From positions 496,001-560,000 of the forward strand of contig NZ_OBEL01000002.1 of assembly GCF_900215605.1 (NCBI RefSeq): a stretch of 64,000 bases of DNA. Direction: 5' to 3'. Origin of the DNA: Cohaesibacter gelatinilyticus. GTDB taxonomy: Bacteria; Pseudomonadota; Alphaproteobacteria; Rhizobiales; Cohaesibacteraceae. Position 1 is the first letter of the stretch; every line of letters starts with the position of its first letter. Of the stretch, positions 41,614-50,936 are shown in pieces. The notes beneath the pieces are model-generated. The model did no database searches and had not been told where the DNA came from. It saw only the letters and a program-made list of their open reading frames with translations. The translations under genes and the position numbers were made by a program.

Positions 41614-43935
41614 ATGATGAATACAGCCGTGGATGCGTCCATTCCTTCTTCGATTGCCGGTGATATTGGCTGTCAGCCAAAGCAGGTGATTGCGGCGATT
41701 GAGCTGATTGATAATGGCGACACCATTCCTTTCATTGCGCGGTATCGAAAGGAAGTGACCGGCGGCCTGGATGATGTGCAGCTGCGCAAGCTTGATGAAC
41801 GGCTGACCTATTTGCGCGACTTTGCCAAGCGCCGCGAAAGCGTGCAAAAAGCGATTGCAGAGCAAGGCAAGCTGACCGACGATATTCTGGAGCGCCTGCG
41901 CAAAGCCACCACCAAGGCAGAGCTGGAAGACATTCACGCACCTTTCCGCAAGAAGCTGAAAACCCGTGCCCAGAAAGCCATCGATAACGGCCTGCTGCCT
42001 TTGGCCGATGCCATTCTGGCACAATCCAATCGCGACCCGGAAGGACTGGCACAATCCTATCTGAGCGCAGCTGTGGCCGACGTGAAAGCCGCGCTGACCG
42101 GCGTGCGCGATATCCTGTCCGAGCGCTTTTCCTTACACCCCGACACCGCCGCCAAACTGCGCCCCGTTGCCAAGCGTACCGCCATGCTGAAATCAAAAGT
42201 CGCGAAAGGCAAGGAATCAGAAGGGCAAAAGTTCGCCGACTATTTCGACCATAGCGAGAGCTGGGCCAAAGCCCCCGGCCACCGCGTGCTGGCCATGCTG
42301 CGCGGCGAGGAAGCGGGCTTCCTGTCCTTTGGCATTGATATCGAAGAGGACGCTGCCCTCTTTGCCAAAAACACCATCAGTAATGACAACAGAGTGCCAA
42401 GAGGCAACGGCTTTTTGGAACAGGTGGTCGACTGGACCTGGAAAAACAAATTCTCCAAGCGGCTGGTCTCGGAAATGACAGCCGAAGTCCGCGAGCGGGC
42501 CGAGAAGGAAGCCATCGAGGTCTTTGTCACCAATCTGAAGGCGCTTCTGATGGCTGCCCCCGCCGGCATGAAAACCACCATGGGCCTCGACCCCGGCATT
42601 CGCACCGGCGTGAAGGTGGCAATTGTCGATGCAACAGGCAAGCTTTTGGCCACCAGCACGGTCTATCCCTTCCCTCCACGCAAGGATGTGCAAGGCACCA
42701 TGGCCGAGCTGGGCGCACTGATCAGACGCCACAATGTGGAACTGGTCGCCATCGGCAATGGCACCGGCTCGCGCGAGACCGATGCCCTGATGGGAGATCT
42801 GCTGAAAGAGCTGGCTGGCAACAAACCGACCAAAGTGGTGGTCAGCGAGGCGGGCGCGTCCGTCTATTCGGCGTCCGAATTCGCCTCCCGCGAATTCCCC
42901 AACCTCGATGTGTCCTTGCGCGGTGCGGTCTCCATTGCCCGCCGCCTGCAAGATCCACTGGCCGAGCTGGTTAAGATCGACCCCAAGGCCATTGGCGTTG
43001 GCCAATATCAGCATGATGTGGACCAGTCCCGTCTGGCCAAGGCGCTGGCCGGTGCCGTGGAAGATGTGGTGAATTCGGTCGGCGTCGATGTGAACACCGC
43101 CTCCCCTGCGCTGCTGTCTTATGTGGCAGGCGTCGGCCCGGCTTTGGCCGAATCCATCGTCAATTATCGCGATGCCAATGGCGTCTTCAACAAGCGCACG
43201 CAGCTGAAGTCAGTGCCAAAGCTTGGGCCCCGCGCCTTCTCGCAATGTGCTGGCTTTTTGCGCATCAATGGCGGCGCGGAACCACTAGATGCCTCTGCCG
43301 TGCATCCGGAAGCCTATAAGGTCGCCAAGCAGATTGTCGCCGATTGCGGCCGCGATTTGCGTGACATCATGGGCGATGCCAACAGCCTGCAAGGGGTTGC
43401 TCCCGAGCGCTTCGTGACCGATACATTCGGCATCCCCACCATCAAGGATATTCTGGACGAGCTGCGAAAGCCCGGCCGTGATCCACGCCCGGAATTCAAG
43501 ACGGCCAGCTTCAAGGAAGGCGTCAACGAAATCTCGGACCTGCTGCCCGGCATGCGACTGGAAGGCACGGTCACCAATGTCGCCGCCTTCGGTGCCTTTG
43601 TCGATATCGGCGTGCATCAGGATGGTCTGGTGCATATCTCGCAACTGGCCGACAAGTTCGTCGATGATCCGTCAAAGATTGTCAAAGCTGGTCAGGTGGT
43701 CCGCGTTGTGGTTCTCTCCGTCGATGAAAAAGCCAAACGCATTGGCCTGTCCATGAAATCCAACCCTGAAATTGGCGAGCAATCCCGCGGTGGCAGAGGC
43801 GGGCCCAGAGGTGATCACAGAGGTGGGCCCAGAAACGCACCAAGAGGCGATCACAAGCCTTCGCACCGCCCAAAGGAAAAGCCCAAAGGCATGAGCCAAT
43901 TGGGCGAAGCCCTGGCCAGGAAATATCGCAAATAG
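41614..43935 (+). CDS. tex: Tex, S1-domain transcription accessory / RNA-binding protein
   Basis: A 773-residue protein of the Tex/Spt6 family. In order it has the N-terminal helical region, the YqgF-like RNase H fold (TTMGLDPGIRTGVKVAIVDA read as MGLDPGIRTGVKVAIVD), helix-hairpin-helix units (VGVDVNTASPALLSYVAGVG), and a C-terminal S1 domain (GMRLEGTVTNVAAFGAFVDI). The tail is Gly/Arg-rich (SRGGRGGPRGDHRGGPRN), a likely RNA-binding extension. Two adjacent ATGs and an upstream TTG make the exact start uncertain by two codons. It is a housekeeping gene of the core genome. Confidence 0.95.
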   Translation: MMNTAVDASIPSSIAGDIGCQPKQVIAAIELIDNGDTIPFIARYRKEVTGGLDDVQLRKLDERLTYLRDFAKRRESVQKAIAEQGKLTDDILERLRKATTKAELEDIHAPFRKKLKTRAQKAIDNGLLPLADAILAQSNRDPEGLAQSYLSAAVADVKAALTGVRDILSERFSLHPDTAAKLRPVAKRTAMLKSKVAKGKESEGQKFADYFDHSESWAKAPGHRVLAMLRGEEAGFLSFGIDIEEDAALFAKNTISNDNRVPRGNGFLEQVVDWTWKNKFSKRLVSEMTAEVRERAEKEAIEVFVTNLKALLMAAPAGMKTTMGLDPGIRTGVKVAIVDATGKLLATSTVYPFPPRKDVQGTMAELGALIRRHNVELVAIGNGTGSRETDALMGDLLKELAGNKPTKVVVSEAGASVYSASEFASREFPNLDVSLRGAVSIARRLQDPLAELVKIDPKAIGVGQYQHDVDQSRLAKALAGAVEDVVNSVGVDVNTASPALLSYVAGVGPALAESIVNYRDANGVFNKRTQLKSVPKLGPRAFSQCAGFLRINGGAEPLDASAVHPEAYKVAKQIVADCGRDLRDIMGDANSLQGVAPERFVTDTFGIPTIKDILDELRKPGRDPRPEFKTASFKEGVNEISDLLPGMRLEGTVTNVAAFGAFVDIGVHQDGLVHISQLADKFVDDPSKIVKAGQVVRVVVLSVDEKAKRIGLSMKSNPEIGEQSRGGRGGPRGDHRGGPRNAPRGDHKPSHRPKEKPKGMSQLGEALARKYRK

Positions 43936-43950
43936 GGCAGATGAAATAGA

Positions 43951-43990
43951 GCGCGTCCTGCAAACCGTTTCAAGTTTTTGCAGGGCGCGC
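43951..43990. terminator. Bidirectional hairpin terminator
   Basis: GCGC..CTGCAAA pairs with TTTGCAGG..GCGC between convergent tex and MBL-fold genes. Both arms have short T or A runs in the loop. Confidence 0.55.
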
Positions 43991-44000
43991 AGTTGCATCC

Positions 44001-44912
44001 TCACTCAAGCAAAAGGGTGGAACCACTCGATAGCACATCCAATGGCAACGCGCCGTGTTCATTTTTCGCCATCAGCTTTGCAATGGGTTCAAGATACAAA
44101 TCATAGGTCGTGTGATGAATGGCCAGGACTTGCGCGGGTTTGATGGCCGCAGCGAAAGGCAACAGGTCCTCCGCCTCCATGCTGATCTTTCCCAATGGCC
44201 CAGTTGTGCCAACCCCGCCCATATGGGCAACCATCAGATCCGGAATACCCATGGCAGAGGTCGCTTCAACCACCTGTTTGGTCCCAAAGCTATCGCCTGT
44301 CCAATAGAGGGAGCGTGACCAATCCCCTTGTGAGAAGGTGATCCAATAGCCATTGCCCTTGCCCAGAATTTTTGCGATTTCCGGATTTTCCGAATGGAAG
44401 GCTGGCAGAGCCGTGATCTCGACCTTGCCATTGCCAACGACAAAGCTCCGCACCTCGCCCCAATCCATCGGATCAAGCGCAGTAAAGCCCATGTCGTTGA
44501 TCTTCTTCACATCAAAGGGCGGCAGGATGAAGGGTACATCCTTTGACAATTCCCGCGCAGCCCTCTGATCGAAATGATCCTCATGTGCATGACTGAGAAT
44601 GACATGATCCGGCACTTTCAGTTTGGCACGTCGCAATGGTGTTCTGCGCCCATGCGGTTTGACATTGGGCCCCTTTGCAAGATCAAACATCTCATTGGGG
44701 TCGCCCATGACAAAGGCTTCTTCCCCTTCGCCAAAACACGGGTCGGTCAGGAAGGTAAGGCCATTGAATTCGAGTTGCATGGTTGAGGCACCATGCCAGG
44801 TCACTTTGATCAGGGGAGTGGAAGAGGAAGCTGCCCCTGCCTTGGCAGAGCCAACACTGCCCCCCAGAACAATGGCACCCCCGGCACTTTTGAGAAATGA
44901 TCGACGATCCAT
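44001..44912 (-). CDS. MBL-fold metallohydrolase with Tat signal
   Basis: A 303-residue beta-lactamase-fold enzyme of the UlaG/RomA-like kind. The Tat signal is DRRSFLKSAGGAIVLGGSVG (twin Arg and FLK). The metal motif is SHAHEDHFD (HxHxDH) with further His in AFHSEN, and the C-terminal IHHTTYD. The ATG at 44912 has AAAGG 7 bases before it; upstream in-frame Mets lack a site. It is exported folded to the periplasm. A divergent LysR gene may control it. The substrate is unknown. Confidence 0.88.
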   Translation of the reverse strand: MDRRSFLKSAGGAIVLGGSVGSAKAGAASSSTPLIKVTWHGASTMQLEFNGLTFLTDPCFGEGEEAFVMGDPNEMFDLAKGPNVKPHGRRTPLRRAKLKVPDHVILSHAHEDHFDQRAARELSKDVPFILPPFDVKKINDMGFTALDPMDWGEVRSFVVGNGKVEITALPAFHSENPEIAKILGKGNGYWITFSQGDWSRSLYWTGDSFGTKQVVEATSAMGIPDLMVAHMGGVGTTGPLGKISMEAEDLLPFAAAIKPAQVLAIHHTTYDLYLEPIAKLMAKNEHGALPLDVLSSGSTLLLE

Positions 44913-45022
44913 CCGACTGCCTTTCATGGTTGAGTTAAACACTTGCTTGACAGATGTAGCAGTCAGCTTTAAGCGAATAAATCAGCCAATATTGAATTCA
45001 GTAGCCAATAAAGCTGGATAAT

Positions 45023-45913
45023 ATGAATCTGTTACAGATCGAAACCTTCCTCGAAGTGGCCAAAGCTGGCAGCTTCGCCGCCGCCAGCAGGCGCATGTCG
45101 CTGCCATCCTCCACCGTAAGCGCACGCATAAAGGCCTTGGAGGATCGGCTTGGTGTCACGCTCTTTCGCAGAACGACCCGCAAGGTGGCGCTGACCAGCG
45201 ACGGGCAGCATCATTTCGAGATCTACAACGAAGCATTCGAACTCATCTCCAGTTTGGAAGCACGCTCTGTGCGCTCAGAAGACTTGACCGGACACATAAG
45301 ACTGACAGTTCCAGTCGATTTCTCCATGCCGCGCCTGGCACGCATGCTGGGCAACTTCTCAAACCTTCACCCATCGTTGAAGCTCGACATCATCGTCACT
45401 GACGCGGTTCTGGATTTTGTGGATCACAATATCGATATCGCCCTGCGCGGCCGCGCACCGGGAACCGACAGTCTCATTTGCCGCCAATTGGGTCAGGAGA
45501 AACTCGGCTTTTTCGCAAGCCCCGACTATATCGCCAAACGGGGCGCAAAGCTGATGGAGGCAAATTTCGAAGGGTGCACGCTATTTGACCCATTCTTGCA
45601 GGCGCACAAATGCGGTGATCTGACAAAGAAAAGCGTGCCTTCCTTGCTTCAAACAGAAAGCAAGGAGCTGAGCAAGGCGATGGCGGTTCAATCGCAAGGG
45701 ATTGCTCTTCTTGCACAATCCCTTTGTGAAAATGAGGTGCAATCTGGTGAACTTGTCGAGCTGCCCTGCGAAGGAACCCTGCCCGACCTGCCGTTATATC
45801 TGGTGATGCCAAGCAAGCGACTTGTTCCCCAGCGGGTCAGGGCTCTGATAGACCATCTGGTAAAGCAAAACCGCATCGAGCCACATGATCCTGCCAAGGA
45901 AGCAATGGAGTGA
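45023..45913 (+). CDS. LysR-family transcriptional regulator
   Basis: A 296-residue LysR regulator. The N-terminal winged HTH is LQIETFLEVAKAGSFAAASR and then LPSSTVSARIKALEDRLGV, LFRRTTRKVALTSDG. The effector domain has LRLTVPVDFS-like strands (HIRLTVPVDFSMPRLARMLG). It is divergent from the Tat-exported MBL gene, which is its likely target. The inducer is not evident. Confidence 0.92.
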   Translation: MNLLQIETFLEVAKAGSFAAASRRMSLPSSTVSARIKALEDRLGVTLFRRTTRKVALTSDGQHHFEIYNEAFELISSLEARSVRSEDLTGHIRLTVPVDFSMPRLARMLGNFSNLHPSLKLDIIVTDAVLDFVDHNIDIALRGRAPGTDSLICRQLGQEKLGFFASPDYIAKRGAKLMEANFEGCTLFDPFLQAHKCGDLTKKSVPSLLQTESKELSKAMAVQSQGIALLAQSLCENEVQSGELVELPCEGTLPDLPLYLVMPSKRLVPQRVRALIDHLVKQNRIEPHDPAKEAME

Positions 45914-45990
45914 GGCGACAAAAGGATTCATAAGAACCTGCATCTTCTTTCCAAGGCGCAGGCTCTTTTCATTCTATCAGGGTCAATCCT

Positions 45991-46602
45991 CTATTCGCCG
46001 CCCTCACCAATGGCCAGAAAAGCCTGATGGGTCTCGATATAGGCCGGGCGCTCGCGAAGGCGCCCGATATAGGCGGCGACCTTGGGAGAGGGTTCGAACA
46101 GTTTGAAGGTCATGGAGAAATCCAAAAGCCCGCCATAGACCACGTCAGCAGCGCTGAACTGATCACCCAAAATCCAGCCATTCTCCGGTGTCATGGCTTC
46201 GATACTATCCATCACACGAGCCATATCGCCCCACCCGGCTGTGCTTGGCTTTGGGTGTTCAAACCCGGCAGCGGCCAAGGTAAAGGCTGGCTCGACCGTG
46301 CTGCCCGCAAAGAAGAGCGCGCGATAATAAGGCCCACGCAGGGGAGACCCTGCCTCCGGTGCCAAGCCTTTTTCCGGATATTTATCCGCCAGATAGGCGC
46401 AGATCGCAGGCAGCTCTGTCACCACCGTCTCACCATCCACCAGCACCGGCACCTTGCCCATGGGGTTGAGCCTGCGAAAGCCCGCCTCTTCATTCTCACC
46501 TGCATCAAAATCGATGATGACCTGCTCACAGGGGACATCCAGCTCCTTCAACATCCAGTTGGTGGTGATGCCTCTGCTCATGGGATGGAAATAATGCTTC
46601 AT
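45991..46602 (-). CDS. Glutathione S-transferase
   Basis: A 203-residue GST. The N-terminal domain has HPMSRGITTNWMLKELDVP (possible catalytic Ser in MSRG), then the GSH-binding segment NPMGKVPVLVDG and ETVVTELPAICAYLADKY. The helical C-terminal domain includes YGGLLDFSMTFKLF. The ATG at 46602 has AGGA 10 bases upstream. It is convergent with the LysR gene. Likely detoxification; the substrate is unknown. Confidence 0.9.
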   Translation of the reverse strand: MKHYFHPMSRGITTNWMLKELDVPCEQVIIDFDAGENEEAGFRRLNPMGKVPVLVDGETVVTELPAICAYLADKYPEKGLAPEAGSPLRGPYYRALFFAGSTVEPAFTLAAAGFEHPKPSTAGWGDMARVMDSIEAMTPENGWILGDQFSAADVVYGGLLDFSMTFKLFEPSPKVAAYIGRLRERPAYIETHQAFLAIGEGGE

Positions 46603-46749
46603 GATCAAAAATCCTTTGTGCCAATTCTCGTTGATCCTATCACAAGCCCGTCACAGGCTCTTCTGACCCGCAGCTATATTGATAAATATGCCATTATTTG
46701 GCACATTAAAATGCATAATCAAAAATCATCTGAACATGAGAGCCTGATT

Positions 46750-46876
46750 TAAAAGTCCTGGCCTAGCCCTCTCCCCCTCCCAAACCGCCCACAAGGGTAC
46801 CATATCGGGTGGTTGGGAGGGGGAGAGGGCTGGTGATGCGGCCTAAAAGTCTCGATGAGAGACTTTTAAATCGGGC
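46750..46876. repeat. Palindromic repeat B, copy 3
   Basis: Full-length copy closely matching 19971-20107. It has the CCCTCTCCCCCTCCCAA inverted repeat and the AAAAGTCTC/GAGACTTTT hairpin, in the same orientation. It lies in the promoter region of the WYL-regulator gene. Confidence 0.85.
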
Positions 46877-46905
46877 ACTGACATCGAAATGGCAAAAGGA
46901 TCACG

Positions 46906-47637
46906 ATGCAGACATCGTTTGATAAACGAATGGAGAGACGTACCCGCCTGCTCGGTCTGCTACGATCAGAAGAGCATTGGACGAGTACGGACTTGCGTGA
47001 GCAATTGGGCATCAGCCAGCGCACCCTGATGCGCGAGCTTTCTGATCTGCGCGATGCCGGTTACCCAATAGACTCTGACCGGGGACGCGGCGGCGGCATC
47101 CGCCTCAATGGCCGCTGGGGGATCGAGCGGCTGAACCTCAGCCATCAGGAAGTGGTGGAACTGATCCTGGCACTGGCGGTGATGGAAAATCTGCAATCCC
47201 CCTTGCTCACCGGCAATCTGAAAGCCATCCGCCAGAAGCTGTTTCAAGCCTTCCCGCAAGAGCAACGCAGCAAGGTCAATGAGTTGCGCAAACGCATCCT
47301 GATCGGCGACAAAGCCTCAAAGAATGTCGCCTCTTTCTACAAGACACCCGATGCACCCCTGTCGGAGACCATCGCCTCCGCCTTTCTGCAACAGCAATGT
47401 CTGGAAATCGATTATCTGTCAGAGGCCTACAAACGCACCACCCGCGTGATCGAGCCGCACTATATCCTCCTCAACTGGCCCGCCTGGTACATCATCGCCT
47501 GGGACCATCTACGAACCACCACCCGAACCTTCCGAATAGACCGCATCAAAAGAACCTCCCCGAGGGAAGAGAGTTTCGCACTACGACCCAAAACCCAGTT
47601 TCAGGACATCTTCGCCGACTATTTCGAAGCGATTTAG
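46906..47637 (+). CDS. WYL-domain transcriptional regulator (DeoR/YafY type)
   Basis: A 243-residue regulator. The N-terminal HTH is MERRTRLLGLLRSEEHWTST, then LREQLGISQRTLMRELSDL. The C-terminal WYL-like segment is HYILLNWPAWYIIAWDHLRT, then TFRIDRIKRT, ending FADYFEAI. AGGA lies 6 bases before the ATG. Degenerate copies of its C-terminal end are found at 56113, 57425 and 60978, so related genes once stood there. Target and ligand are unknown. Confidence 0.9.
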   Translation: MQTSFDKRMERRTRLLGLLRSEEHWTSTDLREQLGISQRTLMRELSDLRDAGYPIDSDRGRGGGIRLNGRWGIERLNLSHQEVVELILALAVMENLQSPLLTGNLKAIRQKLFQAFPQEQRSKVNELRKRILIGDKASKNVASFYKTPDAPLSETIASAFLQQQCLEIDYLSEAYKRTTRVIEPHYILLNWPAWYIIAWDHLRTTTRTFRIDRIKRTSPREESFALRPKTQFQDIFADYFEAI

Positions 47638-47681
47638 GGTAGGACACAATCAATTAAGGGAATTAGCGTCTGTTAGAGTAA

Positions 47682-48248
47682 TCAACCCCATTCCTTGGCC
47701 ATGGTGCGATAATATTCTCGGACAATATTCTCATCAAACCACTTTGCCTGTGTTACCAAATCAAAATCTGCAATATCGCCATATTCATCAAAATCAGCAG
47801 GGGAGAGTTGGTCAATGAAATTCAGGGTGCTTATCAGAAATTTCTTACCTTCATTCAATACTGGAGAACTTGGTTGATATGCTTCAATATATGGCAAGAT
47901 TGCATCGGCACTGATCTCTCGTTCTAACCATGTTTTTATGCCGGAAGCTGGCTCATACAACATCTCCAATGTCATACCATTGATGAACGCAAGACATCCT
48001 CGCTCGATTAAGTTTTTATATGCAACGGATTCAGCCGTTTCTTTGTCATATCCAATAGATAGAAACTTCCAATAGTCTTGCTTGTAGACGTTACAAGGCA
48101 TCAAAACATGGACTGGCTCCCCTACATTTTCATCAAAATACAAAAGGAGATCACGGCGTATAAGATGTAAATCCAAATACGAAACCCGAACCTTGTTTCC
48201 GCTCAAATCAATTATATAAAAATCACTGTCACTCATTTCAAAATCCAA
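47682..48248 (-). CDS. Hypothetical protein (188 aa)
   Basis: A soluble, acidic protein (MDFEMSDSDFYIIDLSGNKV, ends YYRTMAKEWG). No family is recognised. Its AT-rich composition stands out against the GC-richer WYL gene before it. It is convergent with that gene. The start could also be the Met five codons inside (MSDSDFYI). Confidence 0.55.
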   Translation of the reverse strand: MDFEMSDSDFYIIDLSGNKVRVSYLDLHLIRRDLLLYFDENVGEPVHVLMPCNVYKQDYWKFLSIGYDKETAESVAYKNLIERGCLAFINGMTLEMLYEPASGIKTWLEREISADAILPYIEAYQPSSPVLNEGKKFLISTLNFIDQLSPADFDEYGDIADFDLVTQAKWFDENIVREYYRTMAKEWG

Positions 48249-48420
48249 TATTTCACAGAGCTGTCGTAGCCGAGAATGCGATCAAACTTTTAATACCACC
48301 AATCCCGAAGGTTTGTTGCAAAAAGGGAAATATGCCATCCGATACCCCCCAATTGCCTGCAATCTATGGGATGGATATATTTTGGGCCATGGTCTCATGA
48401 ACGAGCAGGAGCAGAGAGCA

Positions 48421-48796
48421 ATGACGAACCCGGTCTTTTATTTTGAGATCCCGGTCATCGATATGGATCGCGCTGTTGCTTTCTATGAGAGCGTGTTTGG
48501 GTTCAACCTCAAACGAAAGGTCGTTGATGGATATGAGATGGCCCTCTTTCCCCGTGCAGATGGCAAAGCCGGTGCCAGCCAGCGGGGCCTTGGCGAAGGG
48601 CGATGCTTATACGCCGTCTCATGCCGGATGCATCATCTATTTTGACGTAGAGGATATCGACGAAACACTGGCCCAAGCAAAGAACGCGGGAGCGGCCATT
48701 CTTTACCCCAAAAAAGACATTGGCGAAGGCGGTTGGGTGGCCGAGATCGAAGACAGTGAAGGCAACCGCATAGCGCTGAATGCCTTCAAGGCTTAA
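48421..48796 (+). pseudogene. VOC/glyoxalase-family protein, frameshifted
   Basis: The first frame reads MTNPVFYFEIPVIDMDRAVA and on to FPRADGKAGAS. The second frame then carries SGALAKGDAYTP, GCIIYFDVEDIDETLAQAK and EDSEGNRIALNAF. Together they make a full VOC domain of about 124 residues. The break is at GCCAGCCAGCGG (about 48570-48585), where a 4-base CCAG unit is doubled. Removing one unit restores the frame. This may be a true pseudogene or a sequencing error. Confidence 0.8.
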
Positions 48797-48940
48797 TCCA
48801 TGCCCCCATACTGCGACGAGGAATTGAGGCTTCCAATTTAAACTCCGTTGAACAATATGTGTATTTAAGAAGTTTGGGGTTGATTGAACGGCTCGTTGCA
48901 GCCTCTAATTGGAGCGGTCACTATCAATCAGATCGCAACC

Positions 48941-49315
48941 ATGGTGCGAACGGGCTCGGCTTTGAAAAAAATCATCAGTACATTTCTGACGGTTGTTCTG
49001 CTGTTTGTCGTCTTCGCACGGCCTCCGGGCATCATGCTGAGCAATGATGCCGACGGTCTGACCTTCGAGATTTGTACCGCCTACGGCATTCAGCTCATCA
49101 CGCTTCCGTCTGAAGATGGAGAGCCTGTCGAGCCAGTTGATACGGCTTGTGCATTCTTTGCTGCTCAGAGCGCAGCCGTGCTGGACGCTGTACCCTCTCT
49201 CCAGGAGAAAAAACTCAATTGGCAATTCTGGGCGCATTTCCCTCAGCATGAAATCGCAATCAAACGGCGCGCCCAAAACTCCAATCTGACCAGAGGGCCT
49301 CCTTTGTCGAGTTGA
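48941..49315 (+). CDS. DUF2946-like membrane-anchored protein
   Basis: A 124-residue protein with an N-terminal hydrophobic segment (IISTFLTVVLLFVVFARPPG) and the pattern MLSNDADGLTFEICTAYGIQ, followed by a second hydrophobic stretch near CAFFAAQSAAVL. This fits DUF2946 proteins, small membrane proteins often found near metal genes. It sits about 40 bp before the ABC importer genes in the same direction, so it may belong to that operon. The start among several Met is uncertain. Confidence 0.6.
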   Translation: MVRTGSALKKIISTFLTVVLLFVVFARPPGIMLSNDADGLTFEICTAYGIQLITLPSEDGEPVEPVDTACAFFAAQSAAVLDAVPSLQEKKLNWQFWAHFPQHEIAIKRRAQNSNLTRGPPLSS

Positions 49316-49356
49316 ACTCACACTTTACAATTCAACTCACTTTGAGGCTCATCACG

Positions 49357-50898
49357 ATGACCAAATACCAGTTTGCGGCCCGCGCGACCGCAGCAGTGCT
49401 TTGTGCGCTGCCCCTTTTCGCTGTTCCTGCCATTGCAGAAACCCATCTGACCATTGCAGTCAAGTCAGACCGTTACAGCATTGCAGACAACAAGTTCACC
49501 TTCACCACCAACCGCCCCGCAGGTCAGATTGCCGAAACGGCGGTCATGCCGGATGCCAACTTCAATCCGTCTCCGCTTCTGTTCAAGGATTGGGCCTTCA
49601 AAGACGGCACCTACACGGTTACCTTGCAGGATGGTGTGACATTCTCCGACGGCAGTGCGTTCAATGCTGACAATGCCATTGCATCGCTCAAGCTTTACGA
49701 CAAGAACAAATCGGATTTCCTGCAGCTCGATCAGGACAGCTTCAAGAAGCTGGGCGATTATCAGATTTCGTTCCGTTCCGAGGTGGGCTCAGCCCTTGTC
49801 ATTGAAAACATGACCCATCGTGGCACATCTCTATTCCTGCCAACTGAGACCATGGCCAAGAACCCAATCGGTACAGGGCCTTATCTGCTCGAAAGCTATG
49901 AGCCGAAGAAGCAGATCACGGTCAAGCGCAATCCCGATTATTGGGGCAAAGCGCCAAAGATCGACAAGATCACCTATCGCTTCATCAGCGATGAGAATGC
50001 GCGCCTTCTGGCACTTCAAAATGGTGAGGTTGATATCATCGGCGAAGTGACCCCGCAGATGATGCTTTCCATGCCGCAGGATGGCTCTGTGGTTCTGCAT
50101 GAAAGCCGCCCGATCCGCTATGCAGCGCTGATGTTCAACATGCTGGATAAGGCTCCTTATAATATCACCAGCGACATCAAGGTTCGCCAGGCTCTTGCCT
50201 GGGCCATTGATCGTGACACCCTGGCCAAGGTTCTTTATGGCGGCAAAGGCAAACCTGCCAAGACGATCCTGCCTGGCTGGATGTTCGATCTGGGTGATGA
50301 TCACGCGGATGGTTTCGGGTTTGATCTGAAAAAGGCTAATGTCCTTCTGGATGAAGCGGGTTGGAAAAAGGGCTCGGACGGCATCCGCGAGAAAGATGGG
50401 CGTAAAATGAAGTTGCGTCTGGTCGCGGCTTATCCAAACGTCTCCACTGTGAAGCCAATGCCGGAAATGCTCGACCAGATGTTTGCGGCCGTAGGCGCTG
50501 AGATCGAAATCATCGAAGTGGATGATAGTGGCGTCTATTACGACAGCTATTTCGATCATGGCCAGGCGGACATGTATCTGGAATATGCGTCCAATAACAA
50601 TACGGACCCGACCTATCTGCTCAACAATGTCTTCACCACCCATAGCCCGTGGGGATATGACACCACGGCACCTGGTGGCAATGTCGACGAACTGGCAAAG
50701 AAATCCCGGGTGGCAGCCACACGTGAAGAAGCGATCGATCTGGTGCGTCAGGCTTACAAGGCCATCGTGGATGAGCATACGTCAACCGTGCCCATTCTTT
50801 TGGTTCCAAACTTCACACTGTCCCGTCCGGGTGTGAAGGTTCCCATGTCCGAATATGCCGATTGGATCGGTTATGGCGATGTGATCCTTGAGAAATAA
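49357..50898 (+). CDS. ABC transporter substrate-binding protein (nickel/peptide family)
   Basis: A 513-residue SBP_bac_5-family binding protein. The signal peptide is MTKYQFAARATAAVLCALPLF...AIA. The family block is GTGPYLLESYEPKKQITVKR followed by NPDYWG, and VRQALAWAIDRDTLAKVLYG. It delivers a small peptide, nickel or metal-chelate complex to the permease encoded next. GAGG precedes the ATG at 49357. It is the first of a tight SBP-permease-permease-ATPase-ATPase set. The nearby DUF2946-like and ArsR-type genes favour a metal substrate, as inference. Confidence 0.92.
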   Translation: MTKYQFAARATAAVLCALPLFAVPAIAETHLTIAVKSDRYSIADNKFTFTTNRPAGQIAETAVMPDANFNPSPLLFKDWAFKDGTYTVTLQDGVTFSDGSAFNADNAIASLKLYDKNKSDFLQLDQDSFKKLGDYQISFRSEVGSALVIENMTHRGTSLFLPTETMAKNPIGTGPYLLESYEPKKQITVKRNPDYWGKAPKIDKITYRFISDENARLLALQNGEVDIIGEVTPQMMLSMPQDGSVVLHESRPIRYAALMFNMLDKAPYNITSDIKVRQALAWAIDRDTLAKVLYGGKGKPAKTILPGWMFDLGDDHADGFGFDLKKANVLLDEAGWKKGSDGIREKDGRKMKLRLVAAYPNVSTVKPMPEMLDQMFAAVGAEIEIIEVDDSGVYYDSYFDHGQADMYLEYASNNNTDPTYLLNNVFTTHSPWGYDTTAPGGNVDELAKKSRVAATREEAIDLVRQAYKAIVDEHTSTVPILLVPNFTLSRPGVKVPMSEYADWIGYGDVILEK

Positions 50899-50936
50899 GA
50901 GCGAGGGGGCGGCCGCAAGGTCGCCTTGCCTTTGTT

